From: Bryoerythrophyllum caledonicum
Lineage: Eukaryota > Streptophyta > Bryopsida > Pottiales > Pottiaceae
Reading direction: 5' to 3'
Assembly: GCA_963971425.1 (NCBI GenBank)
Contig: OZ020521.1
Coordinates: 8,077,519 to 8,141,518, forward strand
Length of the DNA: 64,000 bases
Below, in pieces: positions 20,170-42,224 of this stretch (positions within the stretch are counted from its first letter, which is position 1; every line of letters begins with the position of its first letter). The notes beneath the pieces are model-generated. The model worked only from the letters and a program-made list of their open reading frames with translations. It was not told the DNA's origin and did no database searches. A program made the translations under genes and the position numbers.

Positions 20170-21130
20170 TCTCTATACCCTATCTAAATTTTAGTCAGGA
20201 ATTATAGCCTCCCTACAGTAGTTATGAATTCATCGGTCATTGCATGCGTCATGTAAAGACAGGTTAAATTTCCTCTCTTACACAATCTGTCCTCTTTAAA
20301 TGTTACGTCTTTACATGTTACTAACAGTTGGTGCTTGCTTTGCAACGCATTAGTCCAACCATTCTAATGTAGTTTTAAATTACAATATAATAAAAAAACA
20401 AAGGTAACATGGTTCACTGCACTATTGACTATGCGGTTGAATGCAGCGTTTCTGTAGTTCACTGCACGGCTCACTACGCAATTGATCGTTGCGTGGTTCA
20501 CTGCACATATTATGATTTTAGTAGTATGATCGTCTCATATATATTATGCAAATTAGGCTCCCTAAAAATTTACACTATTAAATGTTACTGTAGACACTTT
20601 CAGCACCTCTTTGTTGAAAGAATTATTCATCTTTGAAGTAGTGATTTGGACACAATGGATATCACCTAAGTATTACATGGGTATCACCTAGACATTATAC
20701 GGGTAGCACCTTGACATTACATGGATAATCACCTAGACGATAATCACCTTGAGTTTTCCAAAAAGTTAGACATCTCTCCATTTTGAATTAATTATGTACA
20801 AAAGTGACCACGGCGTAGGGTATATGTTAAGGGTTATGACATGTTTTGCTCCCTACTTTGTTAATCTCACTTTTGTAAGCGTTAAAGTTGGTAAAACGAG
20901 AGAAATAATGGGGCAGTAGATAGGAGCAAGGGCAATATAACGTAATTATGGTGTAGTACAACTCGCCAGGTGAAATGCAATATAGAGTTTAGGTGACCAC
21001 TAGGGATGAAAACTATCCGGATGGGTGAAAATATGGGATGAAAACTGGCTGGAAAAATTGGTTGATACTGTATGCGTTACAATATTTTCCACTCCCAACC
21101 ATTAATTAACATTTTAAAAGGTATGAATAA
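20170..21130. other. Intergenic insert between the divergent SDR and PHYLLO genes
   Basis: No gene is seen. At 20408-20510 GTTCACTGCAC occurs three times. At about 20655-20760 a minisatellite of about 20 bp (ATCACCTAGACATTACATGG type) occurs roughly five times. The stretch lies between inverted copies of the GGGTCG block and could therefore be an inserted element. Confidence 0.4.
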
Positions 21131-21135
21131 AACCG

Positions 21136-21203
21136 GTATTGGGTCGAGGGTCGGTTTTGGGTCGTCTTACCGCGGTATTGGGTCGCGGGTCGTTTCCGCG
21201 GAC
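21136..21203 (+). promoter_or_regulatory. GGGTCG motif block upstream of PHYLLO (double)
   Basis: Two direct copies of GGTATTGGGTCGnGGGTCG occur within about 70 bp, separated by TTTTGGGTCGTCTTACC. They lie about 310-370 bp upstream of the PHYLLO ATG. An inverted single copy lies upstream of the SDR gene. Confidence 0.5.
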
Positions 21204-21509
21204 TGGATAACGTTCTCCGTCCCCTGCAGCATTGCTCGCTCGTCGTCGAAGCCACCACGGAATTCCTGAATCCCCCTTCACGATTATCTCCAATTGCCTG
21301 CCGAACCATCCATCAATCGTCACGACGACGGCGAGCAACGCCGAGTATCAAAAATTTCAACTTCAAACTCGATTCCGACGCGGACCCATGAAATCCCAAC
21401 CTTCCAGACGATCGACGTCGAAGTCGGGAGCCACCAGATTTTGTTGGCAATGAGGGACATCGAGGGATTCAGAGATTCCATTGCTTTCTAGAAATTCAAC
21501 CCAGCAGCC

Positions 21510-33039
<11,530 letters not shown>

Positions 33040-33047
<8 letters not shown>

Positions 33048-33300
33048 AGAAGCTGCAGCAGCTCGAGGACACGTCGTCATCGATGGTTTCCAAGGATTGT
33101 GGACACGTCGAGAATCCATGAGAAGTTGTGCGTCTTGTGCGCATGCATGTTCTTACGCTAGCTGCATCAAGGTGGAGATGAAGAAGCTGCTGCAGCTCGA
33201 GGATACGTCCGCCTTGGAGTCGGAGGGGGACGCCATGGACGTGAGCGATGGGTTCCAGGTTGTGGACATGCAGTGCGCGTTGAGAAGCCTCTGGAGCTGG
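33040..33300 (+). repeat. Tandem decayed copies of the PHYLLO 3' coding end
   Basis: Two further copies of the segment that begins GATGAAGAAGCTGCAG in exon 31 follow directly. Copy 2 is at about 33042-33165, with a shortened acidic part and the His motif DCGHVENP followed by a stop. Copy 3 is at about 33176-33295, starting ATGAAGAAGCTGCTGCAG. The original lies at about 32854-33040. The PHYLLO stop codon TGA is formed by the first bases of copy 2. Confidence 0.8.
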
Positions 33301-34197
33301 CTGCTCTTACACCAATCTCATCAGCTCTTTGGGATCATAGTAGATATTGTCACACTTGTATGTTTTGGTATTATTCATAGAGCCTAGAAACTCATCAAAG
33401 TCATGTTACAATTTCATCTTTTGATTCAGAATTGTTAGAGATGGAAAACCATTCCACATATCACACGACTACGCTATAAAATGCTAGTCGCAATGGATGT
33501 TTCAAGGGTGAGGTGGTGAATAATATTTTTTTAGAAGGGACTTGTGGCTGTCTCCTATTCAAATTAATTCTGGTTCCACTCCATCATCAATCACTTCAGT
33601 GAAGACCTTCTATTTGATATCCCACATGCAACAAAGAGTGTATACTAGGCAATTTGAATGGCAATACACAACCAAACATCACTGTAACATAGACTGCCAA
33701 GAGGTTTGAACAAAAGGTTGTTCCAAAACTATACAAACCATGTAGAATAGTGAGTAGCTCTAATATGGAATCAGCATAAGGGGAAAATTATCTTTTCCAG
33801 TATCCGAATCAGAGACCTTACTCCAATGCAAAAAAAAAAACCAAGTGCAAGTGTCCACATTTTCTACTGATCTTTTCAAAGATTTTTATATACTTTCTCC
33901 AAGTTCTTCTATGATGTTGTTTGTACACTAGAAAAGAGAGTAGTTTGAGTTTCTTCAGTATTTGGAAATTTCCATGCAATCGTTGACAATCACACACTTG
34001 CTTGAAAGTAAACACTTAGTAAGAACTTGACATGCATGTGCTTGATGAAAATAAGTGTAGGTGATCCACATCAATAATGAATCCACATTACATATAGTGA
34101 TTGATATAGTTGATAAACATTTTCCTCTGTGATGGTGGCGCATCTTAGGGGCGGTTTACACTACAGACCAAGAGCTGTGACTAAGGAAAATGGATTA
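33300..34197. other. Intergenic, AT-rich, no gene seen
   Basis: This is PHYLLO 3' flank and then AT-rich sequence without a supported frame, up to the target duplication of the LINE (TTCCATGGTCACA at 34198-34210). Confidence 0.5.
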
Positions 34198-34210
34198 ATT
34201 CCATGGTCAC

Positions 34211-34448
34211 AAGAAGAAGAAGAACGCCGGTCCCCGAAGGGGGCCGGCGTGAGTAGAGTGTCCGTTCATTCCACCACTAAGTCCATGCCCACCGGGCATG
34301 GGTTAGTAGTATGGAACTACTTCCCCCTTTCGAGGGTAGACACTATGTATCCGGTAACAAGTAACCAATATCAAAAGGACCCTAGGTTCCAAAAAGTCCC
34401 AAAAGAGAGGGGGGGCAAGTGCGGTGAGATGGAGATGCAAGTGTAGAG
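34211..34448 (-). other. LINE 3' untranslated region with two hairpins and (TTC)n tail
   Basis: Two inverted repeats stand out. The terminal one (34228-34252) pairs CGCCGG with CCGGCG around CCCC/GGGG and a GAA loop. The second (about 34276-34314) pairs CCATGCCC with GGGCATGG. Both are kept in the truncated copy at 53812 with changed but still pairing bases. Such 3' structures are usually what the LINE reverse transcriptase recognises. Confidence 0.75.
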
Positions 34449-37400
34449 TTATGGAGGGGGGTTCGAAGCGTCAGGGAGGGGTTGGTTGTTTTCTAGTTTT
34501 CGTTTATGTAGGAGTATCGACATAGCATGTTGAGTTGCAATGATGTTAATATTTGAAAAAGTGGTTTTGATTGAAGTGATGGGGATTTTAAATGTTTCTT
34601 CAAGGGTTGTCATTGAGGGAATGAAGGTGGTGGCTCTAGCACCCGCGGTGATGACAATGAGGGGGTCTACTTTCCATCCTAGTGCTTGAATATCGTCAAG
34701 TAGTGGTTGGTATTTATTTGTTTTGTTTGCAATAGTGTCCGGAGAGAATCTATCGTTACAATATGTGAATTCAATAAATTGGATGGTGAGACTAGGGTCA
34801 ATGTGGTTTGGTGGGGGGTCTTTGTATGAAAGTCCTCTAACACATAGTAGGTCCGGTTTGAATCTTGCATTACAGTGGCATTTTTGAGTATGACAGATGC
34901 AAGGCAATAGCCAAGGAGGGACCATATTTTCTTGTGGGTTGTCATTAAAGGTTCCGGTATTCATGAGAATGAAACACCGGGATTTGGTTGATGATATAAG
35001 TAGTTTACGAATAGCCCATACGGCTTTGTTATGTCTTTTGACTATTAGTGAGTGTATATGGGGGTTTTGGCATTTGAGTAAGACATGTAGCCATGTGTCT
35101 GGGTCCGTGGTGTTGCAAATTGGACATGTAATTGTAGGAAATCTTTCTATTCCAAAGAAGAGTTGTTTGCGGGCATTACCCATGTATTGTTCGGTACGGA
35201 ATTTGATTAGGCATGTGATTTGTGGATCTGTTATAATGGGGTTTTTCCAAAAATTGTTGGACCATACGTTGTGAATGTTTGGGTTGCCAGTCCATTTATC
35301 AATATTGGGGAAGTTTTCTGTGAGTTTTTCTAGGTTATTTATAAGATCATGTTTTTTGAGGTATTTGTCCAAGAATTGTATAGGGCCTTTATCGGGAGTT
35401 TCGCCCATAGAGGGCCATTCATATCTATGGAAGTAATATGGGGTGGCATAGGCGTGTTCGTATGGGTGTTCGGCATTCTTGTGGGTTTTTTCTCTTCCTT
35501 TCTTTGCTAGTTTGTCGGCTTGTTCATTACCGTCGATATTAGCATGGGCTCGGACTTTGTGGAGTGTAGTAATCTGTGTACGGTTTTGGAGCATTGCAAC
35601 CATAGATGTAAGGATAGTTTTATCCGGGTGACTGTTGTGTAAAGTAGGATGTTTAATGTGTGTATTAAGGAGATATAATACATTTACGCAATCTGTAAAA
35701 ATGTGAGCCGGTTCATTTGGGTATTGAGTTGTGATTATTTTAAGGGTTTTATGTATAGCCATCATTTCGGCTCTTAGAATATTTTGGAGTCCATGCAGTC
35801 TTTTGCTTGATTTAATTTGTTTGGTTGGATTATATATCCCATAACCGGCTTTTTCTCGGTGCCAATGTGCCGGGCTTACTTCAGTTGGTTCTTTAAAGGA
35901 GCCGTCCGTGTAGTAGCTAAAGTTGGGGTCAAATTTAAGGTCTGTATTAATTTGGTAGTAGGAGAGGGGGAGGCTTAGTTTGGTAATTGGTGTTGTGGGG
36001 ATGTTTGTGTGGGGGGTTTTAGACCATTTTTTATTGCGGTTTACACGGGTTGAGATGGGTGTGGGAGAGGCAGTTGCGGTGTGTACCTTGTTAATGTTTA
36101 GATTTTTTGCTATCAAAGTGAGATGAGTGAGGTTTTCTAGATTGCCTATTTCTCGAGTTTGGTGATGTATGCATAGGATACGTAGGGTTGCTGGTTCAAG
36201 GCGGGGTGTTTGTATATGCGGCGGTATAGTGGGTTCTTTGTAAGTCATAGAGTCAGCTTCAAATAGTACTATGATGTGTGAGTCCGGGAATGGGCCTAAG
36301 TGTGGATTGGAGTTGTGGTACCAATGAGTGTCGGGAGTGATAATAATGGTGATGTTGTGGTCAGGGTCATTGTTTGCCGCTAAGCGTGCCCAATGTATTG
36401 CTTGTTGTGTTTCTTCTTCATTGTGAGGGTGTGCAAGGCCTATTCCGCTCCACCTATAATCAAAAGCTTTTCCAAGAGAACCAAAGATCTTATCCCGTTC
36501 GAATGGGGAGTAGAATTTTGAGATTTTTGTGGAGCATGTAACGGGGGATGAAAAGTATGAATGTGTTATATTTAGAGATGTAATAAGGTAGTCTAAGATA
36601 GGATTGGGTATTGTGTAGTGTGCATTTTTAAGGGGTTCATTTTTGGGTATTCGGTAGTTATATCTTTGGTATAGCCAAACAATTTCGGTTTCAAATGATT
36701 GCGGTATTGGTTCAATGTTAATGGGGGTTTGTATTGCGTCGTGATATTGGTTCCACAGCCATTGTAGTCTAGCGAGTGGTATGGTTATTAGATGTCTCCC
36801 ATTATCTTTGTATATGTCGGCATTATCTTGTTGTATTTTGATTGTATTTGTTTGTGCGAGGATGTCAATTTCAGGGTTGCATTCGGTTGTAAAGATGTTA
36901 AGGAGGGGGATAATAAGAGGTGGCGTGACAAATCTTCTATCTCGAATTTGTGCTTGAGGGTGGTGTAATTGTATGATATTTAGGTAGTAATTGTTTTGAG
37001 TTCTAAGGTAGTATTGTGTGAGGATTTCGGTGTTATGTAGGGAAGTATTTGGGTTATGCCAAGGGAAAAGATTTCTTTGTGGGAGCCATTTGGCGTAGGT
37101 GGTGTTGTTGTCGGTCCAATGGCATAGGTATGACGTATATTGTTTGTTTATGTTGTAGGAGTCAATGTACTTTCTATGTTTGTGTGCAGTTATGTTGTTT
37201 ATTGGGTGTATGGAGGGATTTTTTAATATATGTGGTGGGGGAGTATATGGTCGTGAATGTGGCGGGTTTGGAGGGATTAGTGGGAGGTTTATATTGTGGT
37301 GGGTGTTATTGTGATCGATGATGTATGAGTCCTTAAGTGTGTACGGTATGGCGTGGGTGGTGCAAGGGTTGGGGCATATAGGGAGGCATGGAGGGTGACA

Positions 37401-39152
37401 AAATAATTGTTTAGCAATATTTAGTGCACTTTTTATTAATTTATGGGGGGTGCCGTAGAATATTTTGTAGCTCTTGTCGTCCATAAGGTGTGTTCCATTT
37501 GGTAGTGTAATTTGTTTCAGGTCGGTAATGTTTGCAGAGAAAAGTTTTTGTAGGAGTTTGGCGGATAATTGTCGGTCAAGTCTTGGGAGATTATGTATTT
37601 CATTAGCCCAATTTTGTTCGAGTGGCGCGGGGCCTAATAGGAAATCTTCTAATGTGCTGTTTAGAAATGTTTGACCTTCTGTTTTGAGTAGAAAGAGTGT
37701 GCGGGTAATGGGAGACCGAAGACAGTCAGTTTTTTTAAGTCTTTGGAGGTATTGTGCTCCTCCATAGATGGCAAGGATGTGCCGAAGGAGTCCACTATAG
37801 ATTAGTCCTAGTCGTCCCTTGTCGTTAAGTGCATTCTGGAGTTGTTCTCCGATGCAACGTAGATAGGCATTTTTTAGGGAAAAAGCTTCTAATCCAAATA
37901 GTTCGTGGGGGAGTTGTGTTATGACATTGGGAGTACAATTAGGGAGTCCGCATACTTTCTTTTGTATGGCTATGATTTTTTTATCAAGTTTGTCTATGGC
38001 GGGCATGGAATAAGGTACCGCATAGAAACTATAGGAGATACCCGGTCGTATGACGGTATCAATCATTTTTATTTTTTGTTGCAATGTGGCCGGACATAGT
38101 GTAAGTTCCTTGCATTGTTTAATAAGTTTAGTAGTAGTAGCGTGAATTTGATTTTTCCATTTTAACGATGGGACTAGGTTTATTCCAAGGTATATGTAGG
38201 GTTGGTTTTGGTTGAGAACCGGAATTGGTTGGTTACGATATTGGATATTGGTGGCTTGAATGAGGGCTTTGAAGGCGGTCGGATTTATTTTTGATTTGTT
38301 TGGGCATCCAGCTATGGCACATTTTTGGACCCCAAGTTCCAGCCCTGTCCATAGACAAAATTTGTCTATTTTGTCTAATTGAATTTGGAGTGATTTAAGG
38401 TGGCCGGAGATGGCTGCTAGGTCGTCGGCATATGCGGCCGAGTTTACGGTGATTTTTGAGGTGCCAAATGTGTAACCATTATCGCCTCTTTGAAGCCATC
38501 TCAATAAAGGTTCTAGAAAAATAATAAAGAGATATGGGCTCAATGTATCGCCTTGGATGGTACCCCGTTGGATGGAGATAGGGCGTGTTTTACCAAAGAA
38601 TTCTCCGATGTATGTAGTGGTAGATTGAGAATATATATTACCAACCAATGTGACTGCGTCTTCCAGGTACCCAAGATCACTCATTATGGCTAGTAATCGA
38701 GGATGGTCAATGGAACCAAATGCGTTTTTAAAGTCGATGTAGAGTATGTAAATATCTTTATTGGTGAATTTTGCATCTTCGAGTGCGGCAATGAGGGTTT
38801 GAAGTTGCCGTGTGGTACTTCTCTCGGCTCTAAACCCTTCTTGGCTTTCGTGTAATATTTGGTGTGTTTCCCCGTAAGCCGATAATATTGATGTTACTGT
38901 GCTAGTATATAATTTATAAATGGTGTTAGCTAAGGCAATAGGTCGGTGGTTAGGTAGCTCAGATGGGTTTCCTTTTTTGTATAATAAGATTGTTAGACTT
39001 GTTTTCCAAGATGTGGGGATGGATTTTTGTTTATAACAGTGAAGGAAGAATAATGATAAAAGGTCGTGGAATCTTAGGGGCATGTTTTTTAGGATTGAGT
39101 TAGGTATATGATCCGGGCCACAGGCTTTGTTGGTTCCAAATTTTTTAGACAC
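34449..39152 (-). CDS. LINE ORF2 C-part: RT, RNase H, CCHC finger, restriction-like endonuclease
   Basis: The 1567-codon frame begins in the overlap with the endonuclease frame. RT starts at once (NKACGPDHIPN) and has SQEGFRAERST, YIDFKNAFGSIDH, GTIQGDTLSPYLF and YADD (about residue 238). RNase H at about 1079-1205 has YTDGSFKE, RAEMMAI, FTDCVNV and RAHANIDGNEQADKLA, giving the D-E-D-D set. A zinc finger CPICNTTD...HVLLKC follows at about 1341. The C-terminus has KPDLLCVRG (about 1431), FIEFTYCNDRF (1462) and NKTNKYQPLL (1484), which fits the PD-(D/E)xT...KxxKY pattern of R2-type restriction-like endonucleases. The frame lies -1 relative to the upstream endonuclease frame. Confidence 0.92.
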   Translation of the reverse strand: MSKKFGTNKACGPDHIPNSILKNMPLRFHDLLSLFFLHCYKQKSIPTSWKTSLTILLYKKGNPSELPNHRPIALANTIYKLYTSTVTSILSAYGETHQILHESQEGFRAERSTTRQLQTLIAALEDAKFTNKDIYILYIDFKNAFGSIDHPRLLAIMSDLGYLEDAVTLVGNIYSQSTTTYIGEFFGKTRPISIQRGTIQGDTLSPYLFIIFLEPLLRWLQRGDNGYTFGTSKITVNSAAYADDLAAISGHLKSLQIQLDKIDKFCLWTGLELGVQKCAIAGCPNKSKINPTAFKALIQATNIQYRNQPIPVLNQNQPYIYLGINLVPSLKWKNQIHATTTKLIKQCKELTLCPATLQQKIKMIDTVIRPGISYSFYAVPYSMPAIDKLDKKIIAIQKKVCGLPNCTPNVITQLPHELFGLEAFSLKNAYLRCIGEQLQNALNDKGRLGLIYSGLLRHILAIYGGAQYLQRLKKTDCLRSPITRTLFLLKTEGQTFLNSTLEDFLLGPAPLEQNWANEIHNLPRLDRQLSAKLLQKLFSANITDLKQITLPNGTHLMDDKSYKIFYGTPHKLIKSALNIAKQLFCHPPCLPICPNPCTTHAIPYTLKDSYIIDHNNTHHNINLPLIPPNPPHSRPYTPPPHILKNPSIHPINNITAHKHRKYIDSYNINKQYTSYLCHWTDNNTTYAKWLPQRNLFPWHNPNTSLHNTEILTQYYLRTQNNYYLNIIQLHHPQAQIRDRRFVTPPLIIPLLNIFTTECNPEIDILAQTNTIKIQQDNADIYKDNGRHLITIPLARLQWLWNQYHDAIQTPINIEPIPQSFETEIVWLYQRYNYRIPKNEPLKNAHYTIPNPILDYLITSLNITHSYFSSPVTCSTKISKFYSPFERDKIFGSLGKAFDYRWSGIGLAHPHNEEETQQAIHWARLAANNDPDHNITIIITPDTHWYHNSNPHLGPFPDSHIIVLFEADSMTYKEPTIPPHIQTPRLEPATLRILCIHHQTREIGNLENLTHLTLIAKNLNINKVHTATASPTPISTRVNRNKKWSKTPHTNIPTTPITKLSLPLSYYQINTDLKFDPNFSYYTDGSFKEPTEVSPAHWHREKAGYGIYNPTKQIKSSKRLHGLQNILRAEMMAIHKTLKIITTQYPNEPAHIFTDCVNVLYLLNTHIKHPTLHNSHPDKTILTSMVAMLQNRTQITTLHKVRAHANIDGNEQADKLAKKGREKTHKNAEHPYEHAYATPYYFHRYEWPSMGETPDKGPIQFLDKYLKKHDLINNLEKLTENFPNIDKWTGNPNIHNVWSNNFWKNPIITDPQITCLIKFRTEQYMGNARKQLFFGIERFPTITCPICNTTDPDTWLHVLLKCQNPHIHSLIVKRHNKAVWAIRKLLISSTKSRCFILMNTGTFNDNPQENMVPPWLLPCICHTQKCHCNARFKPDLLCVRGLSYKDPPPNHIDPSLTIQFIEFTYCNDRFSPDTIANKTNKYQPLLDDIQALGWKVDPLIVITAGARATTFIPSMTTLEETFKIPITSIKTTFSNINIIATQHAMSILLHKRKLENNQPLPDASNPPP

Positions 39153-41482
39153 ATGTTATATGTGTCTCTGTTATAATATGTGTGGAGAGGTGTTGTTGGT
39201 TCGCCTCTTTTATCAATTGTAAATCCGTCCAAATCATGCCACGGGTATTGCCTAACACCGCATGTGCATGTTGGTGTATGTTGTGGTTGGAAGTGACATG
39301 GGGGAGTGGTTGGACTGTTGTTTCTCGTTTGTTGAAAATGTATTTCATTTGCGATGTCGTCAGGGCTGGTTAAGATGTTGTTGTTTTGATCTAAAATACA
39401 GTCTAGTGGCAGGTTTGTGTTATTTTTAAAGACTTTTCTATTAATCTTTTTTGGGCTAGTTTCGTATAGTTGACGATACTTAGAAATGGCTTTTTTGACA
39501 CATTCTCTTGCATATTTTGTAGTAATTTTCCGAGCTTCTTTGTTGGCGTTTTTTGCAATGGTTGCAATGTCTATTAGCCATTCTTCGTGATGGATGTTGG
39601 GTAGTGGTACTTGTGGGATTTGGGGGTGACGGAGGTTTTGTAGTTCGGATAGTATAGGGTGGGTTCGCCAATTTTGGTTAGTTTTAGCAATATGAATTGT
39701 TTTACGAATCATGTGGTATGTGACAAGATGTTGCTTCCACTTTTTTGCTAGTTTTCTTGGGAGATACCCCCCTTGTTTTGAGGTCCTAGGTGTGAGTTGT
39801 GGGATTGGAGGAGCTTTGCAAGTCTTTTCTAGTGTACTAGAGATTTCATTAATAATTTGGTCAAGGGTTGTGCAAGCTTCCTGCCATTGTATGTGTGTGA
39901 GGTGTTGATGGTTAGAAAGAGTATCTGTAAGGGAGTCTATTAGTAGTGAGTTTTTTTCAAAAAATATTGTGTTAAAGTTGGCAAGGTTTTCTTTTGGAAT
40001 GGGGTTTAGTATTTTAATGTTATATGAGTTGATGGTAGCGGGAGGTCTGCTTATAAGGGTGTTGTGAGGTATATTGAGTTGGATTGGATAATGGTCCGAG
40101 TTTAAGTTGGTTGTGGTATTGGTAATGGATGTATATTGAGTATGGTTAGGTGTTTTAATGTAAAATCCATCAATTAGGCTAGTGTGTGTGTAATTGAGTC
40201 CTCCTTGACGAGAGTAATGTGTGTCAGTTGGGATTAGATATAAATCTAGATCGTCCGTGTATCTTTTCCATTGATAGTCTATGTCGAGTGGGGGGGTAAG
40301 AACCTCTCCGTTTCGTCGTCCAATAAGGGCGATATCTCGGTTAAAGTCTCCGCAGAGTATTATTGTGTGGTTGGTGTGTGTATTTACTTGTGAGGTAATG
40401 GAATTTTGGATGTCCGGAATAAGCCTAGAGTCTTCTGTGTGCGAAGGCATGTATAGGTGAAGGATGAGCCATGGTTGAAGGGGTCGGTTAGTAATTTCAA
40501 TGATTTGAAGATATGGTGAAATATTAGCCGGGGTAGGGATTTTAGTAATATTCCCGGGGAAGGCATATGATTGGTGTATGAGCATGAGTAGACCTCCTCT
40601 TGCCGGTGTATATGGCCTTCGTTGTTGGGTGCATCGTGTGAGAGAATGAGTGTTGTTGAAAATTAGTTTATAGTTCGGGAATATCTTTTGTATGTATTTT
40701 GTGGATTTAGTAGCGGTAATTTTAGTTTCTTGTATGGCAATTATGGCGGGTGGTGTGTTGGTGTGGGTGGTTAGTTTGTCGATGCATGGTAGGGCAGTGT
40801 TTAATGTTGAGGCGTTCCATGTAGTAAAGTATGTGTTTTTATTATCTATATTTTCATGGTTACAGGGTGGAGGGGAAATGTAAGCGAGTGTTGGAGTGGG
40901 ATGCGTGTAATCATGAATAGGTTCAAAACATCTAAGAGCTTCAAGGATAAGATTGTGCGGGAAGTAAGGAAATTTTTGTTGTAGTTCATCTGGAGAAGGG
41001 GGTGGGGTTTGGCTATGAATATAATTGTATAGGTCGTTGTGTAAAGAAGTTTTGTGTTCAAGAAGGTGTTGGTTTTCTCCTAGGAATTTAGTGTATGGGT
41101 GGGGTATATTTATATGTCTTTCAGGGGGATTGTGTAAAGAGGATAGGGTGTTTAATAATATATTTGTCCAATGTGTTGGATTTGTGTTGGTAGATTGTTG
41201 GTTGGTGATATTGTTGCATTCTTCTATTGAAGGGTGGAGGGTGGTAATTATGGCGAATAAGATATGTGGGGGTGGGTGGCCGTTTTTTTTATGTATGTAA
41301 TGGGAAATGTTGGGGTAGAGGGTGGAATAAGTATGGTGGAGTATGTGGTTATTTTTTAGAAGTGGCGCAAACGAAGATGCTAGATGTTGATATTCGGGGT
41401 GGAGTTTTATAGTATTCGGAATGAAATAGATTTTGGATACTCTTTTATGTGTTTTTGGATGGTTGAGGAAGACATTTGGCAT
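39089..41482 (-). CDS. LINE ORF2 N-part: APE-type endonuclease
   Basis: The ATG at 41482 directly follows a 2A motif in the same frame, so the protein may instead begin with the Pro released by 2A. After about 215 residues comes an apurinic-endonuclease-like nickase: TTWNASTLN (Asn), IQETKI (catalytic Glu, about 249), RGGLLMLIH, LHLYMPS, CGDFNRD (Asp/Asn, about 375), SLIDGFYI and LNSDHYPI (Asp-His, about 460). The frame stops at 39089 shortly after overlapping the RT frame. At 39130-39145 the zero-frame reads CTA AAA AAT TTG, and a -1 slip there continues into RT. Confidence 0.92.
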   Translation of the reverse strand: MPNVFLNHPKTHKRVSKIYFIPNTIKLHPEYQHLASSFAPLLKNNHILHHTYSTLYPNISHYIHKKNGHPPPHILFAIITTLHPSIEECNNITNQQSTNTNPTHWTNILLNTLSSLHNPPERHINIPHPYTKFLGENQHLLEHKTSLHNDLYNYIHSQTPPPSPDELQQKFPYFPHNLILEALRCFEPIHDYTHPTPTLAYISPPPCNHENIDNKNTYFTTWNASTLNTALPCIDKLTTHTNTPPAIIAIQETKITATKSTKYIQKIFPNYKLIFNNTHSLTRCTQQRRPYTPARGGLLMLIHQSYAFPGNITKIPTPANISPYLQIIEITNRPLQPWLILHLYMPSHTEDSRLIPDIQNSITSQVNTHTNHTIILCGDFNRDIALIGRRNGEVLTPPLDIDYQWKRYTDDLDLYLIPTDTHYSRQGGLNYTHTSLIDGFYIKTPNHTQYTSITNTTTNLNSDHYPIQLNIPHNTLISRPPATINSYNIKILNPIPKENLANFNTIFFEKNSLLIDSLTDTLSNHQHLTHIQWQEACTTLDQIINEISSTLEKTCKAPPIPQLTPRTSKQGGYLPRKLAKKWKQHLVTYHMIRKTIHIAKTNQNWRTHPILSELQNLRHPQIPQVPLPNIHHEEWLIDIATIAKNANKEARKITTKYARECVKKAISKYRQLYETSPKKINRKVFKNNTNLPLDCILDQNNNILTSPDDIANEIHFQQTRNNSPTTPPCHFQPQHTPTCTCGVRQYPWHDLDGFTIDKRGEPTTPLHTYYNRDTYNMCLKNLEPTKPVARIIYLTQS

Positions 41483-41530
41483 TGGGCCGGGGTTAGTTTC
41501 TATGTCTCCGCAAAGTATAATTAGTAGTTT
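41483..41530 (-). other. 2A-type ribosome-skipping motif
   Basis: In the frame of the endonuclease, just upstream of its ATG, the translation is LLIILCGDIETNPGP. This fits the D(V/I)ExNPGP consensus exactly, with the usual hydrophobic run before it. 2A peptides make the ribosome skip the Gly-Pro bond. They occur in picornaviruses and, upstream of the endonuclease, in several LINE groups. The frame upstream reads the CAA array as poly-Gln and is open back to a TAA at 42077-42079. Confidence 0.85.
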
Positions 41531-41573
41531 TAAATGAGTAATGTTTTTGGTTTTTAGAGGGAGGGGTGTAGAG

Positions 41574-42074
<501 letters not shown>

Positions 42075-42224
42075 GTTTAGTAGTATATAAATATACTAAG
42101 GTTTTGGTTTTAGTTTTAGTTTTGTGTGAATTTTTATAATGTTTTTTCCGGTTTTTATTATTATTTATTGTAGTATATATATATACTATTATATTTAGAT
42201 TTATTGCAGCGTTGTTTATCAATA

